DNA of 64,000 nucleotides, from positions 27,257 to 91,256 of the forward strand of contig JACVRW010000002.1 of NCBI GenBank assembly GCA_014534235.1, in the 5' to 3' direction. Both the position numbers and the translations under genes were made by a program. Below the pieces are notes generated by a model, which was not told the origin of the DNA, ran no database searches, and saw nothing but the letters and a program-made list of their open reading frames with translations. Positions 1 to 8,348 of the stretch are shown here, in pieces. Every line of letters begins with the position of its first letter. Positions within the stretch are counted from its first letter, which is position 1. Origin of the DNA: Thermoleophilaceae bacterium (GTDB lineage Bacteria; Actinomycetota; Thermoleophilia; Solirubrobacterales; Thermoleophilaceae).

Positions 1-437
1 ATCTTGTTCCCGATGAAGTTGAGCGGGGTCGCGGCGATCACGGCAATCGCCTGCGACGGCACCTTCGGCAGCCCCATGACGCCCACCAGTAGCTCGAGGA
101 CCGTCGCGGCGACCAGGAACGCGGCGATGCTCACCGTGAAGAAGCGGGCGGCCTGGAACGCGGCGTGGCCGCCGCGCGCGCTGAACGTCCAGTGGCGGTT
201 CCAGTAGAAGTTGTTGGTCACGGCCACCACGAAGGCCGCGGTCGCGCCGACGAGGTGGTGAAGCCCGATCGCCTCGACACACAGGGCGAACACGCAGAGG
301 TTCACCACGTACCCCGACGCGCCGACCGCGCAGAACTTGACCAGCTGGAGCCAGTTCTGGGGCCTCCGCAGGCCGGCGCGCACGCGGAGGTGGAGCGCGC
401 GCGTCTCGGCGACCGCCACCTCAACCTCGTCGCTCAT
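1..437 (-). CDS. GtrA-family membrane protein (3' end cut by window)
   Basis: The reverse complement from the ATG at 437 encodes a small polytopic protein. After about 30 polar residues comes the typical GtrA opening (QLVKFCAVGASGYVVNL), then hydrophobic segments and the family motif NNFYWNRHWTF. GtrA proteins have about four membrane spans and are thought to help polyprenyl-linked sugars cross or be presented at the membrane. The ATG overlaps the stop of the upstream phosphodiesterase gene as ATGA, so the two are probably translationally coupled. The reading frame is open to base 1, so the last part lies outside the window. Family assignment is firm; substrate is unknown. Confidence 0.85.
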   Translation of the reverse strand, partial: MSDEVEVAVAETRALHLRVRAGLRRPQNWLQLVKFCAVGASGYVVNLCVFALCVEAIGLHHLVGATAAFVVAVTNNFYWNRHWTFSARGGHAAFQAARFFTVSIAAFLVAATVLELLVGVMGLPKVPSQAIAVIAATPLNFIGNK

Positions 438-1903
438 CCGCCGAACCGTACACGGAAGTGCTCGAGCACAAGCGGGGCCACGTCAGCCACCGACCACTGC
501 TCTCGATCCGGCAGGTCGAGCCCGCAGAGCAGCAACACGCCCTCGGAGTCACCCCGGTGAAGCGAGCCGTGGCTGCCGCCCCCGAGGTGGTCGGCGCCGC
601 CCCAGTCGACGAACTCGAAGCCCGGCGAAGCCGAAAGCAGCACGTCACCCGAGTGGGGGCATTCGAGCGCGGACCAGAGCCGTCCGAGCGCGTCCGGATA
701 TGTCTCGCTCGTGGCCCGACCATCCGCCACGTCGAGCTCGAGCGCCGCGTGGTCGCCCTCCACGGTCCAGGAGCGCCCGCGGCGGTCGGCGACCTCGCCG
801 CCCGGGGCGAAGCGCAGCTCACCCCGAGCGGAGCGGACCACAGCCTGCCCGTTCGCGCGCGTGACCACGAGATCCACGCCTTCGAACTCCGCCGCAGCCT
901 TCACAGCCCTCGGCACGAGCGCCGCGTGCCTCGCCTCGTCGAGCACGTAGACCATCGCGGACCGCGCCGACGGGCACAGGGCTAGCTCCGCATCGGTAGG
1001 CGCCGCGTCCGCCGGGGCCAGGACGTGCCAGGACTCGAACGCGTCGCCGAGGTTCACGCGCTCCTCGACCTTCGTCTGCGAGTGGTCCGACATCACGATC
1101 ACCGCGTGGTCCTCGAGAAAGGCGTCGACGCCGCCGGCCACGTGCATGATCCGCTCGAGCGCGCGGTCGGCCTCGGCGATCGAGCGTACCTGGCCCTCGG
1201 GACCCACCCTGTGCGAGTGCGTGTCGTTGTCGGGCAGCGAGAACAGCAGGAAGTCGAACAGGTCGTGCTCGACCAGATACGCGCCCACGCAAGCCGTGTG
1301 GCGGTCCCGTTGGCCGGGCAGGCCCAGCGCCGAGGTGCACCCGGTGTTCCGCGAGTCGAACAGGTCGGCGTAGAACAGCTCCCGGGCGCCGTATACCGCG
1401 TGGTTGAACTGGAGCGCCTCGCCGATCAGGCGGTAGACGCTCTCGCCGGAGGGATCGTGGCGCGTGCGGCCGCGGTAGATCAGGTAGGTGGTGCACGCGG
1501 TCCTGAGCCCGGCGTCGTCGAGGTGCTCGAAGACCGTCTTCAGCGCACGGCTCAGGTGCGCCATGTTCATGTTGTACACGGTGTCGTAGAGCGAGCGGAC
1601 CAGCCCGAACGTGCGGCTGGCGGGGAAGGACGAGCCGTATTCGATGTAGCGCTCCTCGCCCCGGTGGAACCAGTTCATCGACGGGATGTGGTGCTCGCCC
1701 GGCCCGGCGCCGGTGGCGATCGCCGCCGACGCGACCGGGGTGACCGACGGGAACGTGGAGATGCAGTCGGGCACGTAGGTGCCGCGCTCGCGGAGCGCAG
1801 CCAGGGCCGGCGCGCGCCCCTCTTCGATCGCCGCGTCGAGCATCTCCGGCTTGAGCGAGTCGACCACGGCGAGCACCACCTTCTTCGGTGAGCGCGCCGG
1901 CAC
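434..1903 (-). CDS. Alkaline-phosphatase-fold phosphodiesterase/nucleotide pyrophosphatase family protein
   Basis: Protein of 489 residues from a GTG that overlaps the stop of the upstream DUF4126 gene (TAGTG). Visible family features are the first metal-binding strand VVLAVVDSLKPEM near the N-terminus, the nucleophile region STFPSVTPVASAAIATG (Thr/Ser nucleophile), DNDTHSH, the metal-binding SDHSQ and a C-terminal GGGSHGS. This is the pattern of type I phosphodiesterase/nucleotide pyrophosphatase enzymes, which hydrolyse phosphodiesters or phosphonates with two metal ions. There is no signal peptide, so it is probably cytoplasmic. The reading frame is open further upstream, but that extension is Arg/Pro-rich and lies inside the DUF4126 gene. 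Substrate is not inferable. Confidence 0.85.
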   Translation of the reverse strand: MPARSPKKVVLAVVDSLKPEMLDAAIEEGRAPALAALRERGTYVPDCISTFPSVTPVASAAIATGAGPGEHHIPSMNWFHRGEERYIEYGSSFPASRTFGLVRSLYDTVYNMNMAHLSRALKTVFEHLDDAGLRTACTTYLIYRGRTRHDPSGESVYRLIGEALQFNHAVYGARELFYADLFDSRNTGCTSALGLPGQRDRHTACVGAYLVEHDLFDFLLFSLPDNDTHSHRVGPEGQVRSIAEADRALERIMHVAGGVDAFLEDHAVIVMSDHSQTKVEERVNLGDAFESWHVLAPADAAPTDAELALCPSARSAMVYVLDEARHAALVPRAVKAAAEFEGVDLVVTRANGQAVVRSARGELRFAPGGEVADRRGRSWTVEGDHAALELDVADGRATSETYPDALGRLWSALECPHSGDVLLSASPGFEFVDWGGADHLGGGSHGSLHRGDSEGVLLLCGLDLPDREQWSVADVAPLVLEHFRVRFGG

Positions 1904-2532
1904 TAACGAAGCACCCGCAGCCCGGCGTACTTCTCGCCCTCGCGACGGCGGCCGCCGACCAGCAGGACCACGAACGCGACGAGCGCGAGGTACGAGACCG
2001 GCGGCAGTAAGATCGCGAGCGCGGCCAGCAACAGCGCGGCCCCCTCGGCGTACATGCCGAGCAGCGTCGCTGCGCCGCCCTGGAGGCGCCGCCGTGCGCG
2101 CTCCAGGAGGCCGCCTACCGCCAGCCACGCCAGCGCGGCGCAGGCGGGACCGGCCACGAGGCCGATCCAGCTCTCCTCACCTCCGTCGGCGAGCGCACCG
2201 GCGAAGAGAAACGCCCCGAGTACGAGCGCGATGATGCCGCCCCCGATCGCGAAGACGTCCCGCGGGGCGCTTCCGGGGGACCCGGGCGCCGCGCGCCCCG
2301 CGGGGGGTGCTCGGTTCGCGGCCGAACGTTCGGCCCCGTAGGCCAGAACCGCCAGCGCCAGCACCGCAAGCAGGAATACGGGGGACTCGAGGAAGCTCCA
2401 GTCCGTGCCGTCGAAGTCGATGCCCACGTCAGCCCGCGCCAGCGCGCCGGCGAGGAGCGGCGGCAGGAACGGGCGCACGCCGGTGGCGCCCGCCAGGCCG
2501 GCGCCCGTCCCGATGTCGAGGAAGAGGCTCAT
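1903..2532 (-). CDS. DUF4126-like membrane protein
   Basis: Protein of 209 residues starting MSLFLDIGTGAGLAGATGVRP. It has several hydrophobic segments (residues about 10-30, 50-70, 95-120, 125-145 and 160-190) and a short basic tail. The opening with its Gly/Ala-rich first helix resembles DUF4126 proteins, whose function is unknown. The ATG at 2532 is chosen because the open frame upstream is Pro/Arg-rich and not family-like. It is first in a tight three-gene operon with the phosphodiesterase and GtrA genes, and diverges from the aminotransferase gene, leaving 133 bases for both promoters. Confidence 0.7.
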   Translation of the reverse strand: MSLFLDIGTGAGLAGATGVRPFLPPLLAGALARADVGIDFDGTDWSFLESPVFLLAVLALAVLAYGAERSAANRAPPAGRAAPGSPGSAPRDVFAIGGGIIALVLGAFLFAGALADGGEESWIGLVAGPACAALAWLAVGGLLERARRRLQGGAATLLGMYAEGAALLLAALAILLPPVSYLALVAFVVLLVGGRRREGEKYAGLRVLR

Positions 2533-2665
2533 GGGAGGTCGGTACCCTGCGGCCGGTGAGGTTAGCTCCGCGGGCAGCCCGCCGGCGCTCCTCCGAGGAT
2601 CGCCCCGCTTCGGCGCGTGCGCCGGGGCCGGCAGGGCACCGCTCGTCCGACTCGAACGAAGCACG

Positions 2666-4018
2666 GTGACCCTCTCGCGGGATCTCGAGCGCTACGCGGG
2701 GCTGTTTGCGTCCCGCACGAAGGTGATGAAGTCATCGGCGATGCGCGACCTGATGGCGGTGACGGAGCGCCCCGAGGTGATCTCGCTCGCAGGCGGCCTG
2801 CCGGACACCAGCACCTTTCCGCCGGACACCTTCGCGGCGGTTGCCCAGCGCATAGCCGCCGAGTCGCGCGCCCGGGCGCTCCAGTACGGGCCCACCGAGG
2901 GGCTCGAGGGGACCAAGGCCTGCATCACGGCCGTCATGGCAGCCGAGGGCATGACCGCGGACCCGGAGGACATCGTGGTCACCACCGGTGGCCAACAGGT
3001 GATCGACCTGGTCACGAAGACGCTCATCGACCCGGGCGACGTAGTGATCGCCGAGGGCCCGACGTATCCGGGCGCCGTGCCGGTCTTCTCGACCTACCAG
3101 GCCACCGTGGTGCAGGTGGACATGGACGCGGACGGAATGCGCGTCGACCTGCTCGAGGAGACGCTCGACCGTCTGGATCGCGACGGCCGCCGGCCCAAGT
3201 TCATCTACACGGTGCCGAGCTTCCAGAACCCCACGGGCGTGACGATGTCGCTGCCGCGCCGCCGGCGGCTCGTGGAGGTGGCCCACGAGCGTGAGCTGCT
3301 CGTGCTGGAGGACAACCCGTACGGCCTCCTGCGCTACGAGGGCGACCCGGCGCCGCCGCTCTACGCGCTCGACGGCGGCGTCTACGTCATGTACCTCGGC
3401 ACCTTCTCCAAGATCCTGTCCCCGGGGATCAGGCTCGGCTGGATCGTCGCGCCGCCGCCGGTGCTCGAGAAGATCAAGCTCGGCAAGCAGGCCACGGACC
3501 TCTGCACCTCGACACTCTCCCAGCTCATGGTCCAGGCCTACTTCGAGCGCGGCCGCTGGCGCGATTACGTCGACTCGCTCACCACCGTATACCGGGCCCG
3601 CCGCGACACGATGCTCGACTCCCTCGTCGACCACTTCCCGCCCCAGGCCGAATGGACGCGGCCGGCGGGCGGCCTGTTCATCTGGGCGACGCTGCCCGAC
3701 TTCATCGACACGACCGACCTGCTGGCGCGCGCGCTGCGCGACAACGTCGCCTTCGTCCCGGGAGAGGCGGCCTTCCTCGACGGTCGCGGCCGCAGCTCCA
3801 TGCGGCTGAACTTCTCCGGTTGCGACGAGCACTCGATCCGCGAGGGCGTCCGCCGCATAGGCGAGGTGGTGAAGGAGCAGGTGGACCTCTACGGCACCAT
3901 CACCGGCGAGCACGAGGCCGTGTCGCCGGACGCGGCGTCCCGCCCGACCGAGCCGTCGGCCCAGGTGCTGCGGATGCCTACGCCCGGGGAGCGGGAGCGG
4001 CGGGCGGGCGAGTTGTGA
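2666..4018 (+). CDS. PLP-dependent aminotransferase (class I/II, LysN/2-aminoadipate transaminase-like)
   Basis: Protein of 450 residues with a fold type I aminotransferase core. Visible are VISLAGGLPDTSTFPP, the substrate-side motif LQYGPTEGLEGTK, PSFQNPTGVTM (Asn binding the cofactor ring), LEDNPYG (Asp at the pyridine nitrogen) and the Schiff-base lysine at about K249 in GTFSKILSPGIRLGW. This is the subfamily of MocR-type C-terminal domains and LysN, which move amino groups between 2-oxoglutarate and 2-aminoadipate or similar acids. No N-terminal DNA-binding domain is present. GTG at 2666 is chosen because conservation begins just after it. A D-Ala-D-Ala ligase gene follows 13 bases downstream, so a cell-wall amino-acid role is possible but unproven. 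Confidence 0.85.
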   Translation: MTLSRDLERYAGLFASRTKVMKSSAMRDLMAVTERPEVISLAGGLPDTSTFPPDTFAAVAQRIAAESRARALQYGPTEGLEGTKACITAVMAAEGMTADPEDIVVTTGGQQVIDLVTKTLIDPGDVVIAEGPTYPGAVPVFSTYQATVVQVDMDADGMRVDLLEETLDRLDRDGRRPKFIYTVPSFQNPTGVTMSLPRRRRLVEVAHERELLVLEDNPYGLLRYEGDPAPPLYALDGGVYVMYLGTFSKILSPGIRLGWIVAPPPVLEKIKLGKQATDLCTSTLSQLMVQAYFERGRWRDYVDSLTTVYRARRDTMLDSLVDHFPPQAEWTRPAGGLFIWATLPDFIDTTDLLARALRDNVAFVPGEAAFLDGRGRSSMRLNFSGCDEHSIREGVRRIGEVVKEQVDLYGTITGEHEAVSPDAASRPTEPSAQVLRMPTPGERERRAGEL

Positions 4019-4031
4019 CGGAGGCCGCGCC

Positions 4032-4970
4032 ATGAGCCGCGTCGCGGTCCTGAAGGGGGGACGCTCGCTCGAGCGTCAGGTGTCGCTTCGATCCGGGGCG
4101 CGCGTCGAGGACGCGCTTGGGCGCCTGGACCACGAGGTGGTGGCGATCGACGTCGCGCTCGACCTCGTCCGGCGTCTGCGCGAGGCGGAGCCCGACGTCG
4201 CGTTCGTGGCCATGCACGGCCGGGACGGGGAGGACGGCACCGTCCAGGAGCTGCTCGAGATCCTCGGCATCCCCTACACCGGCTCCGGCGTGCTCGCGTG
4301 CGTGCGCGCGATGGACAAGGTCCTCGCGAAGCACCTGATGGTCGAGGCGGGCATCCCCACGCCGGACTTCTTCGCGTTCAACGAGACCGCGTTTCGCGAG
4401 CTCGGTGCTGCCGAGGCCCTGCCCGCGATCGAGGAGCGGCTCGCGTTCCCCATCGTCGTCAAGCCGTCGAGCCAGGGGTCGGCGCTCGGGATCAAGTTCG
4501 CCCGCAGCGCCGCCGATGTCCCGGCCGCCCTCGTCGCGGCGTTCTCGTATGACTCGCGCGTGCTGCTGGAACGTCACGTCGACGGGCGTGACCTCGCCGT
4601 GTCGATCCTGGACGACGAGGCGCTCCCCGTCGTCGAGGCCGTGCCGCGCGAGGAGGAGTTCTACGACTTCGAGGCTCGCTACGAGATCGGTCGTACGGAC
4701 TTCGTCTGCCCGGCCGAGTTGGCGGCCGGCGTCACGCACCGGGCCCACGAACTCGCCCTCAGGACCTACGGGCTGCTCGGCTGCTCCGGGTTCGCGCGCG
4801 TCGACCTCATGCTCGACGCCAACGGGGAGCTGACGGTGCTCGAGGCGAACCCGATTCCGGGACTCACCGAGACGAGCCTGCTGCCGCAGGCCGCGGAGGC
4901 GGCAGGCATTTCGTTCGACCAGCTCGTGGGCCGGATCCTGGAGCTGGCGCTGGCGAAGGCACCGGCCTAG
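4032..4970 (+). CDS. ddl: D-alanine--D-alanine ligase (first of two)
   Basis: ATP-grasp enzyme of 312 residues, the usual length for DdlB-type ligases, joining two D-alanines for peptidoglycan stem peptides. Residues corresponding to known catalytic positions are visible: E14 in SLERQVSL, K144 and S150 in VVKPSSQGSALGI, the omega-loop tyrosine in FYDFEARY and metal ligands E271/N273 in EANPIPGLT. The omega-loop Tyr argues for D-Ala rather than D-lactate as second substrate. The gene follows the aminotransferase with a 13-base gap and probably shares its mRNA. A second Ddl is encoded at 33763-34716; which one is the housekeeping enzyme cannot be told from sequence. Confidence 0.93.
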   Translation: MSRVAVLKGGRSLERQVSLRSGARVEDALGRLDHEVVAIDVALDLVRRLREAEPDVAFVAMHGRDGEDGTVQELLEILGIPYTGSGVLACVRAMDKVLAKHLMVEAGIPTPDFFAFNETAFRELGAAEALPAIEERLAFPIVVKPSSQGSALGIKFARSAADVPAALVAAFSYDSRVLLERHVDGRDLAVSILDDEALPVVEAVPREEEFYDFEARYEIGRTDFVCPAELAAGVTHRAHELALRTYGLLGCSGFARVDLMLDANGELTVLEANPIPGLTETSLLPQAAEAAGISFDQLVGRILELALAKAPA

Positions 4971-5042
4971 AGCGCGTGCCTACCGATCGCGCCGTCCGAG
5001 CGCCGGCGCCGGCTCAGCAACGCACCCGCTGCCGGGCGTCGC

Positions 5043-5534
5043 CTACTGATCGCCGCTGGCGAAGTCCTCCGGCGTCACGTTGTCGAGGAAGTCCTTGAAC
5101 TTCTCGACGACCTCCTCCGTGTCCTCGACCTCGTGCTCGAACTCGATCGCGGACTCGCTGATTACGTCCTCGGCGGCGAAGATCGGGGCGCCCGTGCGCA
5201 CCGCCAGGGCGAGTGCGTCGGACGGCCGCGAGTCGATCGGGATCTCCCGGCCGTTCAGCTGGAGGGTCACCTCGGCGTAGAACGTGTTCTCGCGGAGCTC
5301 CGTGACGGCCACGCGGGTGCAGGTCACCTCTAGCTCGGAGAGCATCTCGCTGATCAGATCATGGGTCATCGGCCGCGGGGTGTTGGCGCCCTGGAGCTTC
5401 ATCAGGATCGCGGCGGCCTCCGGGTGGCCGATCCAGATCGGCAGGAACTTGTTGCCGTCGCGGGTCTTGAGCAACACGATCGGCTGCTTGCCGACCATGT
5501 CGAAGCTCACGCCGTAGATGACCATCTCCTGCAT
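5043..5534 (-). CDS. Bifunctional nuclease family protein (DUF151)
   Basis: Protein of 163 residues starting MQEMVIYGVSFDMVGKQPIVLLK. It carries the compact DUF151 domain: the FLPIWIGHPEAAAI segment, a DLISEMLSELE helix, and the signature IPIDSRPSDALALAVR. A short acidic tail follows (EDTEEVVEKFKDFLDNVTPEDF), as in many actinobacterial members. Some homologues have been reported to have DNase/RNase activity; the cellular role is unsettled. A longer reading from 5582 is possible, but the added residues are not family-like. A TAGACT hexamer ends 7 bases before the ATG, so the message may be leaderless. Confidence 0.88.
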   Translation of the reverse strand: MQEMVIYGVSFDMVGKQPIVLLKTRDGNKFLPIWIGHPEAAAILMKLQGANTPRPMTHDLISEMLSELEVTCTRVAVTELRENTFYAEVTLQLNGREIPIDSRPSDALALAVRTGAPIFAAEDVISESAIEFEHEVEDTEEVVEKFKDFLDNVTPEDFASGDQ

Positions 5535-5541
5535 CCTGGAC

Positions 5542-5547
5542 AGTCTA
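5542..5547 (-). promoter_or_regulatory. Possible -10 element for the DUF151 gene (leaderless)
   Basis: On the minus strand TAGACT fits the actinobacterial -10 pattern TANNNT. It lies 7 bases before the ATG at 5534, which would place transcription start at or next to the start codon. No good -35 is seen. Leaderless mRNAs are common in Actinomycetota. Confidence 0.3.
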
Positions 5548-5633
5548 GACGTGGGGGGAAGCGCAGCCGACGATGGCCCCATACGGGTTATTCGCCCGCC
5601 AAGACGAGGGTGAGGTGCCGGGTCCAGATGACT

Positions 5634-5657
5634 GGAGCCCCGCGCTCGCGGGGCTCC
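5634..5657 (-). terminator. Hairpin downstream of tRNA-Ile
   Basis: A GC-only inverted repeat (GGAGCCCCG, six-base loop, CGGGGCTCC) starts 16 bases after the tRNA 3' end on the minus strand. There is no U-run, so it would act as a U-less hairpin terminator or a processing boundary. It also stands between the tRNA and the DUF151 gene. Confidence 0.5.
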
Positions 5658-5672
5658 GGCACTCGCCTGTTG

Positions 5673-5746
5673 TGGGCGATCCTGGACTCGAACCAGGGAC
5701 CTCGTCCTTATCAGAGACGCGCTCTAACCGACTGAGCTAATCGCCC
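5673..5746 (-). tRNA. tRNA-Ile (anticodon GAT)
   Basis: The minus strand folds into a complete cloverleaf of 74 bases. It has acceptor stem GGGCGAT/ATCGCCC, D-arm GCTC..GAGC, anticodon stem CGTCT/GGACG around loop CTGATAA (anticodon GAT) and T-arm CCTGG-TTCGAGT-CCAGG. The discriminator is A and no CCA is encoded, so CCA would be added enzymatically. No tRNA-Ala or rRNA neighbours it here. Confidence 0.97.
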
Positions 5747-5789
5747 GTCGCGGCGATTGTAGCGGCGTCCGGGATCGCCCGGGCTGCAC

Positions 5790-6671
5790 TCAGGCGGCGT
5801 GCCGCACGTCGCGCCGCAGTAGCCGCTCAGCCAGCTCCATGGCTTCCGCAGGCGTGTCGAAGTCGAGCTGCGCGCGGCAGCCCTCGCCCCTCGCCCGCAT
5901 CGTCACCGGATGACCGAGGGCGGCGGTCAGGGCGTCCTCCGCCGCGCCGAGCGCCTCCTCGAGATCGGGGTGCAGCATCCTCCTGGTTCGGCGGGGCTCG
6001 TCGCTGCCAGTCTGCGCCTCCCGAGCCCGCCGCTCGGTCTCGCGTACCGACCAGCCGCCGTCGCGAGCCTCCCGGGCGAGGGCACGCCGGCGGGAGTGGT
6101 CCTTGCAGAGCAGGATCGCTCGTCCGTGACCCTCGCTCAGCTCCCCGCGCTCGATCAGCTCGAGCGCCTCCTCGGGGAGCTCAAGGAGGCGGATCAGGTT
6201 CGAGATCGCCACCCGGCTGCGACCGACGCGGCGCCCAAGCTCGTCCTTCGTCAGGCCGAGGTCGTCAGCCAGCATCGCGCAGGCGCGGGCCTCCTCCACC
6301 GGATTCAGGTCCACCCGGGCCATGTTCTCCGCGAGCGCGATCTCCAGCTGTCCGCGCTCGTCGGCCTCGCGGACCACCGCCGGGATCGACTCGAGCCCGG
6401 CGATCCGAGCCGCCCGCAGCCGCCGCTCGCCGGCGAGCAGCTCGTAGCGGCCGCCCGGCAGCGCCCGGACCACGATCGGCTGCAGCACTCCACGAGCGCG
6501 GACGGAATCCGCCAGCTCGGCGAGCGCGGCCTCGTCGAAGCTCCGGCGCGGCTGGCGTGGGTTCGGCGCCACGAGCTCGACCGGCACCTCACGCATGCCG
6601 TCTCCGCCGGCCTCACCGCGCGGCAGGATGGCGGAGAGGCCGCGCCCCATCCCGCGGCGGTCGTCAGCCAC
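5790..6671 (-). CDS. parB: Chromosome-partitioning protein ParB
   Basis: Protein of about 293 residues. After a short basic N-terminus containing GMGRGLSAILP (the ParA-stimulating stretch) come the ParB N-domain (VELVAPNPRQPRRSF, VLQPIVVR, LLAGERRLRAAR, the CTP-binding region ENMARVDLNPVEEA) and the helix-turn-helix (LTKDELGRRVGRSRVAISNLIRLLELP, ELSEGHGRAIL). A C-terminal dimerisation region follows. ParB loads at parS and slides as a CTP-gated clamp. GTG at 6671 overlaps the end of parA by 8 bases, so the two are translationally coupled. Candidate parS sites are at 8328-8343 and 12429-12444. Confidence 0.95.
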   Translation of the reverse strand: MADDRRGMGRGLSAILPRGEAGGDGMREVPVELVAPNPRQPRRSFDEAALAELADSVRARGVLQPIVVRALPGGRYELLAGERRLRAARIAGLESIPAVVREADERGQLEIALAENMARVDLNPVEEARACAMLADDLGLTKDELGRRVGRSRVAISNLIRLLELPEEALELIERGELSEGHGRAILLCKDHSRRRALAREARDGGWSVRETERRAREAQTGSDEPRRTRRMLHPDLEEALGAAEDALTAALGHPVTMRARGEGCRAQLDFDTPAEAMELAERLLRRDVRHAA

Positions 6672-7422
6672 GCGCCGCCACCTCCCGGGCCAACCGGAGG
6701 TAAGCCGCCGATCCTGCGCTGTTCGGCGCATGGCGGAGGACCGGGAGGCCGAAGCTCGGCGCCTCCCCGAGACGGACGCTGCGCGGGACGACCGTGTTGA
6801 ACACGAGGTCCGGGAAGTGCCGCCGCACCTCGCGCTCGACGTCGCGCGCGAGGCGCGTGCGTCCGTCGTGCATCGTCAGGATCATCCCGGCCACGGTCAG
6901 CCGCGGATTGAGCTCGCGCTGGATGAGTGAGAGGGTGTCGAGCAGCAGAGCAAGGCCCTCGAGCGCGAAGTACTCGGTCTGGACCGGCACGATGACCTTG
7001 TCGGCGGCCACCAGGGCGTTGACCGTCAGCGGGCCGAGCGACGGAGGGCAGTCGAGCAGCGTGAAGAGGTACCGCTCCCTGACGTCGCCGAGGGAGCCCT
7101 GCAGGGTGGCTTCGGATCCGGCGATCCGCGGGAGCTCGGCGTTCGCCCCGGCGAGCTCGGGGGTGGAAGGCACGACGTCGAGGTTCTCGATCCCGCTTGG
7201 GATCACGGCCGCGGGCAGCGAGCGCTCGCCGGAGAGGCAGCCGTAGACGTTCGGGCTGCCGTCCTTCGGCAGCCCAAGCGCGACCGTCGCGTTGCACTGG
7301 GGGTCGAGGTCAACCAGGAGCGTCCGATGCCCGGCATCCGCGATGCTTGCGCCGAGGTTCACGGCGGTGGTGGTCTTGCCCACCCCACCCTTCTGGTTGG
7401 CGATCGCGACCACGCTGCCCAT
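6664..7422 (-). CDS. parA: Chromosome-partitioning ATPase ParA/Soj
   Basis: Protein of 252 residues with the deviant Walker A motif at the very N-terminus (NQKGGVGKTTTAVNLG, signature lysine K11 and P-loop K16). It also has LLVDLDPQCNAT (Walker A') and the Walker B segment LLDCPPSLGPLTVNAL. It lacks an N-terminal helix-turn-helix, as is usual for chromosomal ParA/Soj. It binds DNA nonspecifically as an ATP dimer and is stimulated by ParB to move origins. It is first of the parAB pair, with a 203-base gap to rsmG that contains a perfect 14-base palindrome. Confidence 0.95.
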   Translation of the reverse strand: MGSVVAIANQKGGVGKTTTAVNLGASIADAGHRTLLVDLDPQCNATVALGLPKDGSPNVYGCLSGERSLPAAVIPSGIENLDVVPSTPELAGANAELPRIAGSEATLQGSLGDVRERYLFTLLDCPPSLGPLTVNALVAADKVIVPVQTEYFALEGLALLLDTLSLIQRELNPRLTVAGMILTMHDGRTRLARDVEREVRRHFPDLVFNTVVPRSVRLGEAPSFGLPVLRHAPNSAGSAAYLRLAREVAARG

Positions 7423-7625
7423 CGGGCGTCAAGCTACGGCGCGGTTCGGTCGGAAGCGCGCACCGCATCTTGGGTTCGGGCCCGAACGATGAAGTCCTTC
7501 GACCCGGCCACTCGACCGACCCTGTTCTCCGACGGTCTCTACGTTGATCCCCATCTTGCATCTTGGGGACAAACGCAGAATCAGCAGGCCTCGCGGGCGG
7601 CACGAACCGCGGGCAGGTACCGGGA
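7423..7625 (-). promoter_or_regulatory. rsmG-parA intergenic region with 14-bp palindrome
   Basis: This gap holds the perfect palindrome GTTCGGGCCCGAAC at 7474-7487, about 52-65 bases before the parA ATG, a plausible operator position. A tandem CATCTTG pair sits near 7552-7565 and is flanked by CCCCA/TGGGG. No clear sigma-70-type hexamers stand out. A one-mismatch copy of the palindrome occurs at 15103-15116, upstream of gyrB. Confidence 0.35.
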
Positions 7626-8348
7626 TCACCCAAGCGGCCGCTTCGCCGCCGTGCCCGGACGCCGTGGAAATCGCCCCGACGTGGGCGCCACTTTGCAGTA
7701 CACGTGCAGGTAGCGGTTGCGCGCACCCTCGAACGGCTGTACGCGCAGCACCTTCTCGAGCGCCAACCCCACCTCCCGTGCGGCCCTTCTACCCTGCTGC
7801 TCCTCGGCGGCGTCCCGCGCCCCCTTCCAGGCGACCAGCACTCCGGTAGGCCGTAGAAGCGGCGCGGCGTACTCGACCAGCACGGCAAGCGGCCCGACGG
7901 CACGAGCTGTCACGACGTCGTAGGCCTCGCGACCGCCCCCGACGGCGGGCGGCATCCGAGCCCACTCCTCCGCACGCGCCACGATGCTCCGAGCGTTGGT
8001 CGCTTGAGCCGCCTGCCGCAGACGGTCGATCACCGCGGCCTTGCGGCGCGCGGACTCGATCAAGTCGACCGCGGTGTCGGGCAGGGCGATCGCCAGGACG
8101 AGTCCCGGGAAACCGGCGCCCGCTCCCAAGTCGGCGATCCGCCTGGCAATGCGCACCCGCTCGACCTCCAGCCCGCTCAGGCTGTCGGCCACATGAGCGT
8201 CGAGCGCCGCGGCCGGGTCGGTGACCGAGGTATGCGGATCCGGCTCGTCCGCGAGGGCGTCCAAGAGCCGCGCAAGCTGCCCGGTGGCGGTGGCCGGCAG
8301 GGAATAGCGACCGGTGAGAGCGCTCAGCGTTTCTCGTGAAACGCTCAG
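7626..8348 (-). CDS. rsmG: 16S rRNA (guanine-N7)-methyltransferase RsmG (CTG start proposed)
   Basis: RsmG/GidB methylates G527 of 16S rRNA using SAM. Seen here are the TSVTDPAAALDAHVADSL segment, the SAM motif DLGAGAGFPG, RRKAAVIDRL and VVTARAVGPL. The only ATG/GTG/TTG start in frame is TTG at 8264, which would remove about half of the usual N-terminal helical region. The frame continues upstream to a CTG at 8348 that overlaps the jag stop as CTGA and gives an N-terminus beginning LSVSRETLSAL. A VSRET-like N-terminus encoded by a parS site is, to my knowledge, a recurring feature of RsmG and DnaN. I therefore annotate the CTG start. Gene identity is firm; the start is inferred (alternative 8264). 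Confidence 0.85.
   Translation of the reverse strand: MSVSRETLSALTGRYSLPATATGQLARLLDALADEPDPHTSVTDPAAALDAHVADSLSGLEVERVRIARRIADLGAGAGFPGLVLAIALPDTAVDLIESARRKAAVIDRLRQAAQATNARSIVARAEEWARMPPAVGGGREAYDVVTARAVGPLAVLVEYAAPLLRPTGVLVAWKGARDAAEEQQGRRAAREVGLALEKVLRVQPFEGARNRYLHVYCKVAPTSGRFPRRPGTAAKRPLG
8328..8343. promoter_or_regulatory. Candidate parS site 1 (inside rsmG 5' end)
   Basis: CGTTTCTCGTGAAACG matches the widely conserved parS core GTTTCACGTGAAAC except at one central position. It forms part of a longer inverted repeat (8-base arms at 8326-8333 and 8338-8345) and is flanked by direct repeats CGCTCAGCG. The near-identical site at 12429-12444 differs at one base. Together with parA/parB 1.5 kb away this supports ParB binding. 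Confidence 0.7.

Noticed and set aside
4971-5042. Possible terminator between ddl and the convergent DUF151 gene
   Set aside because: GC-rich with GCGCCGGCGCCGGC, but no stable stem with a clear loop or T-run.
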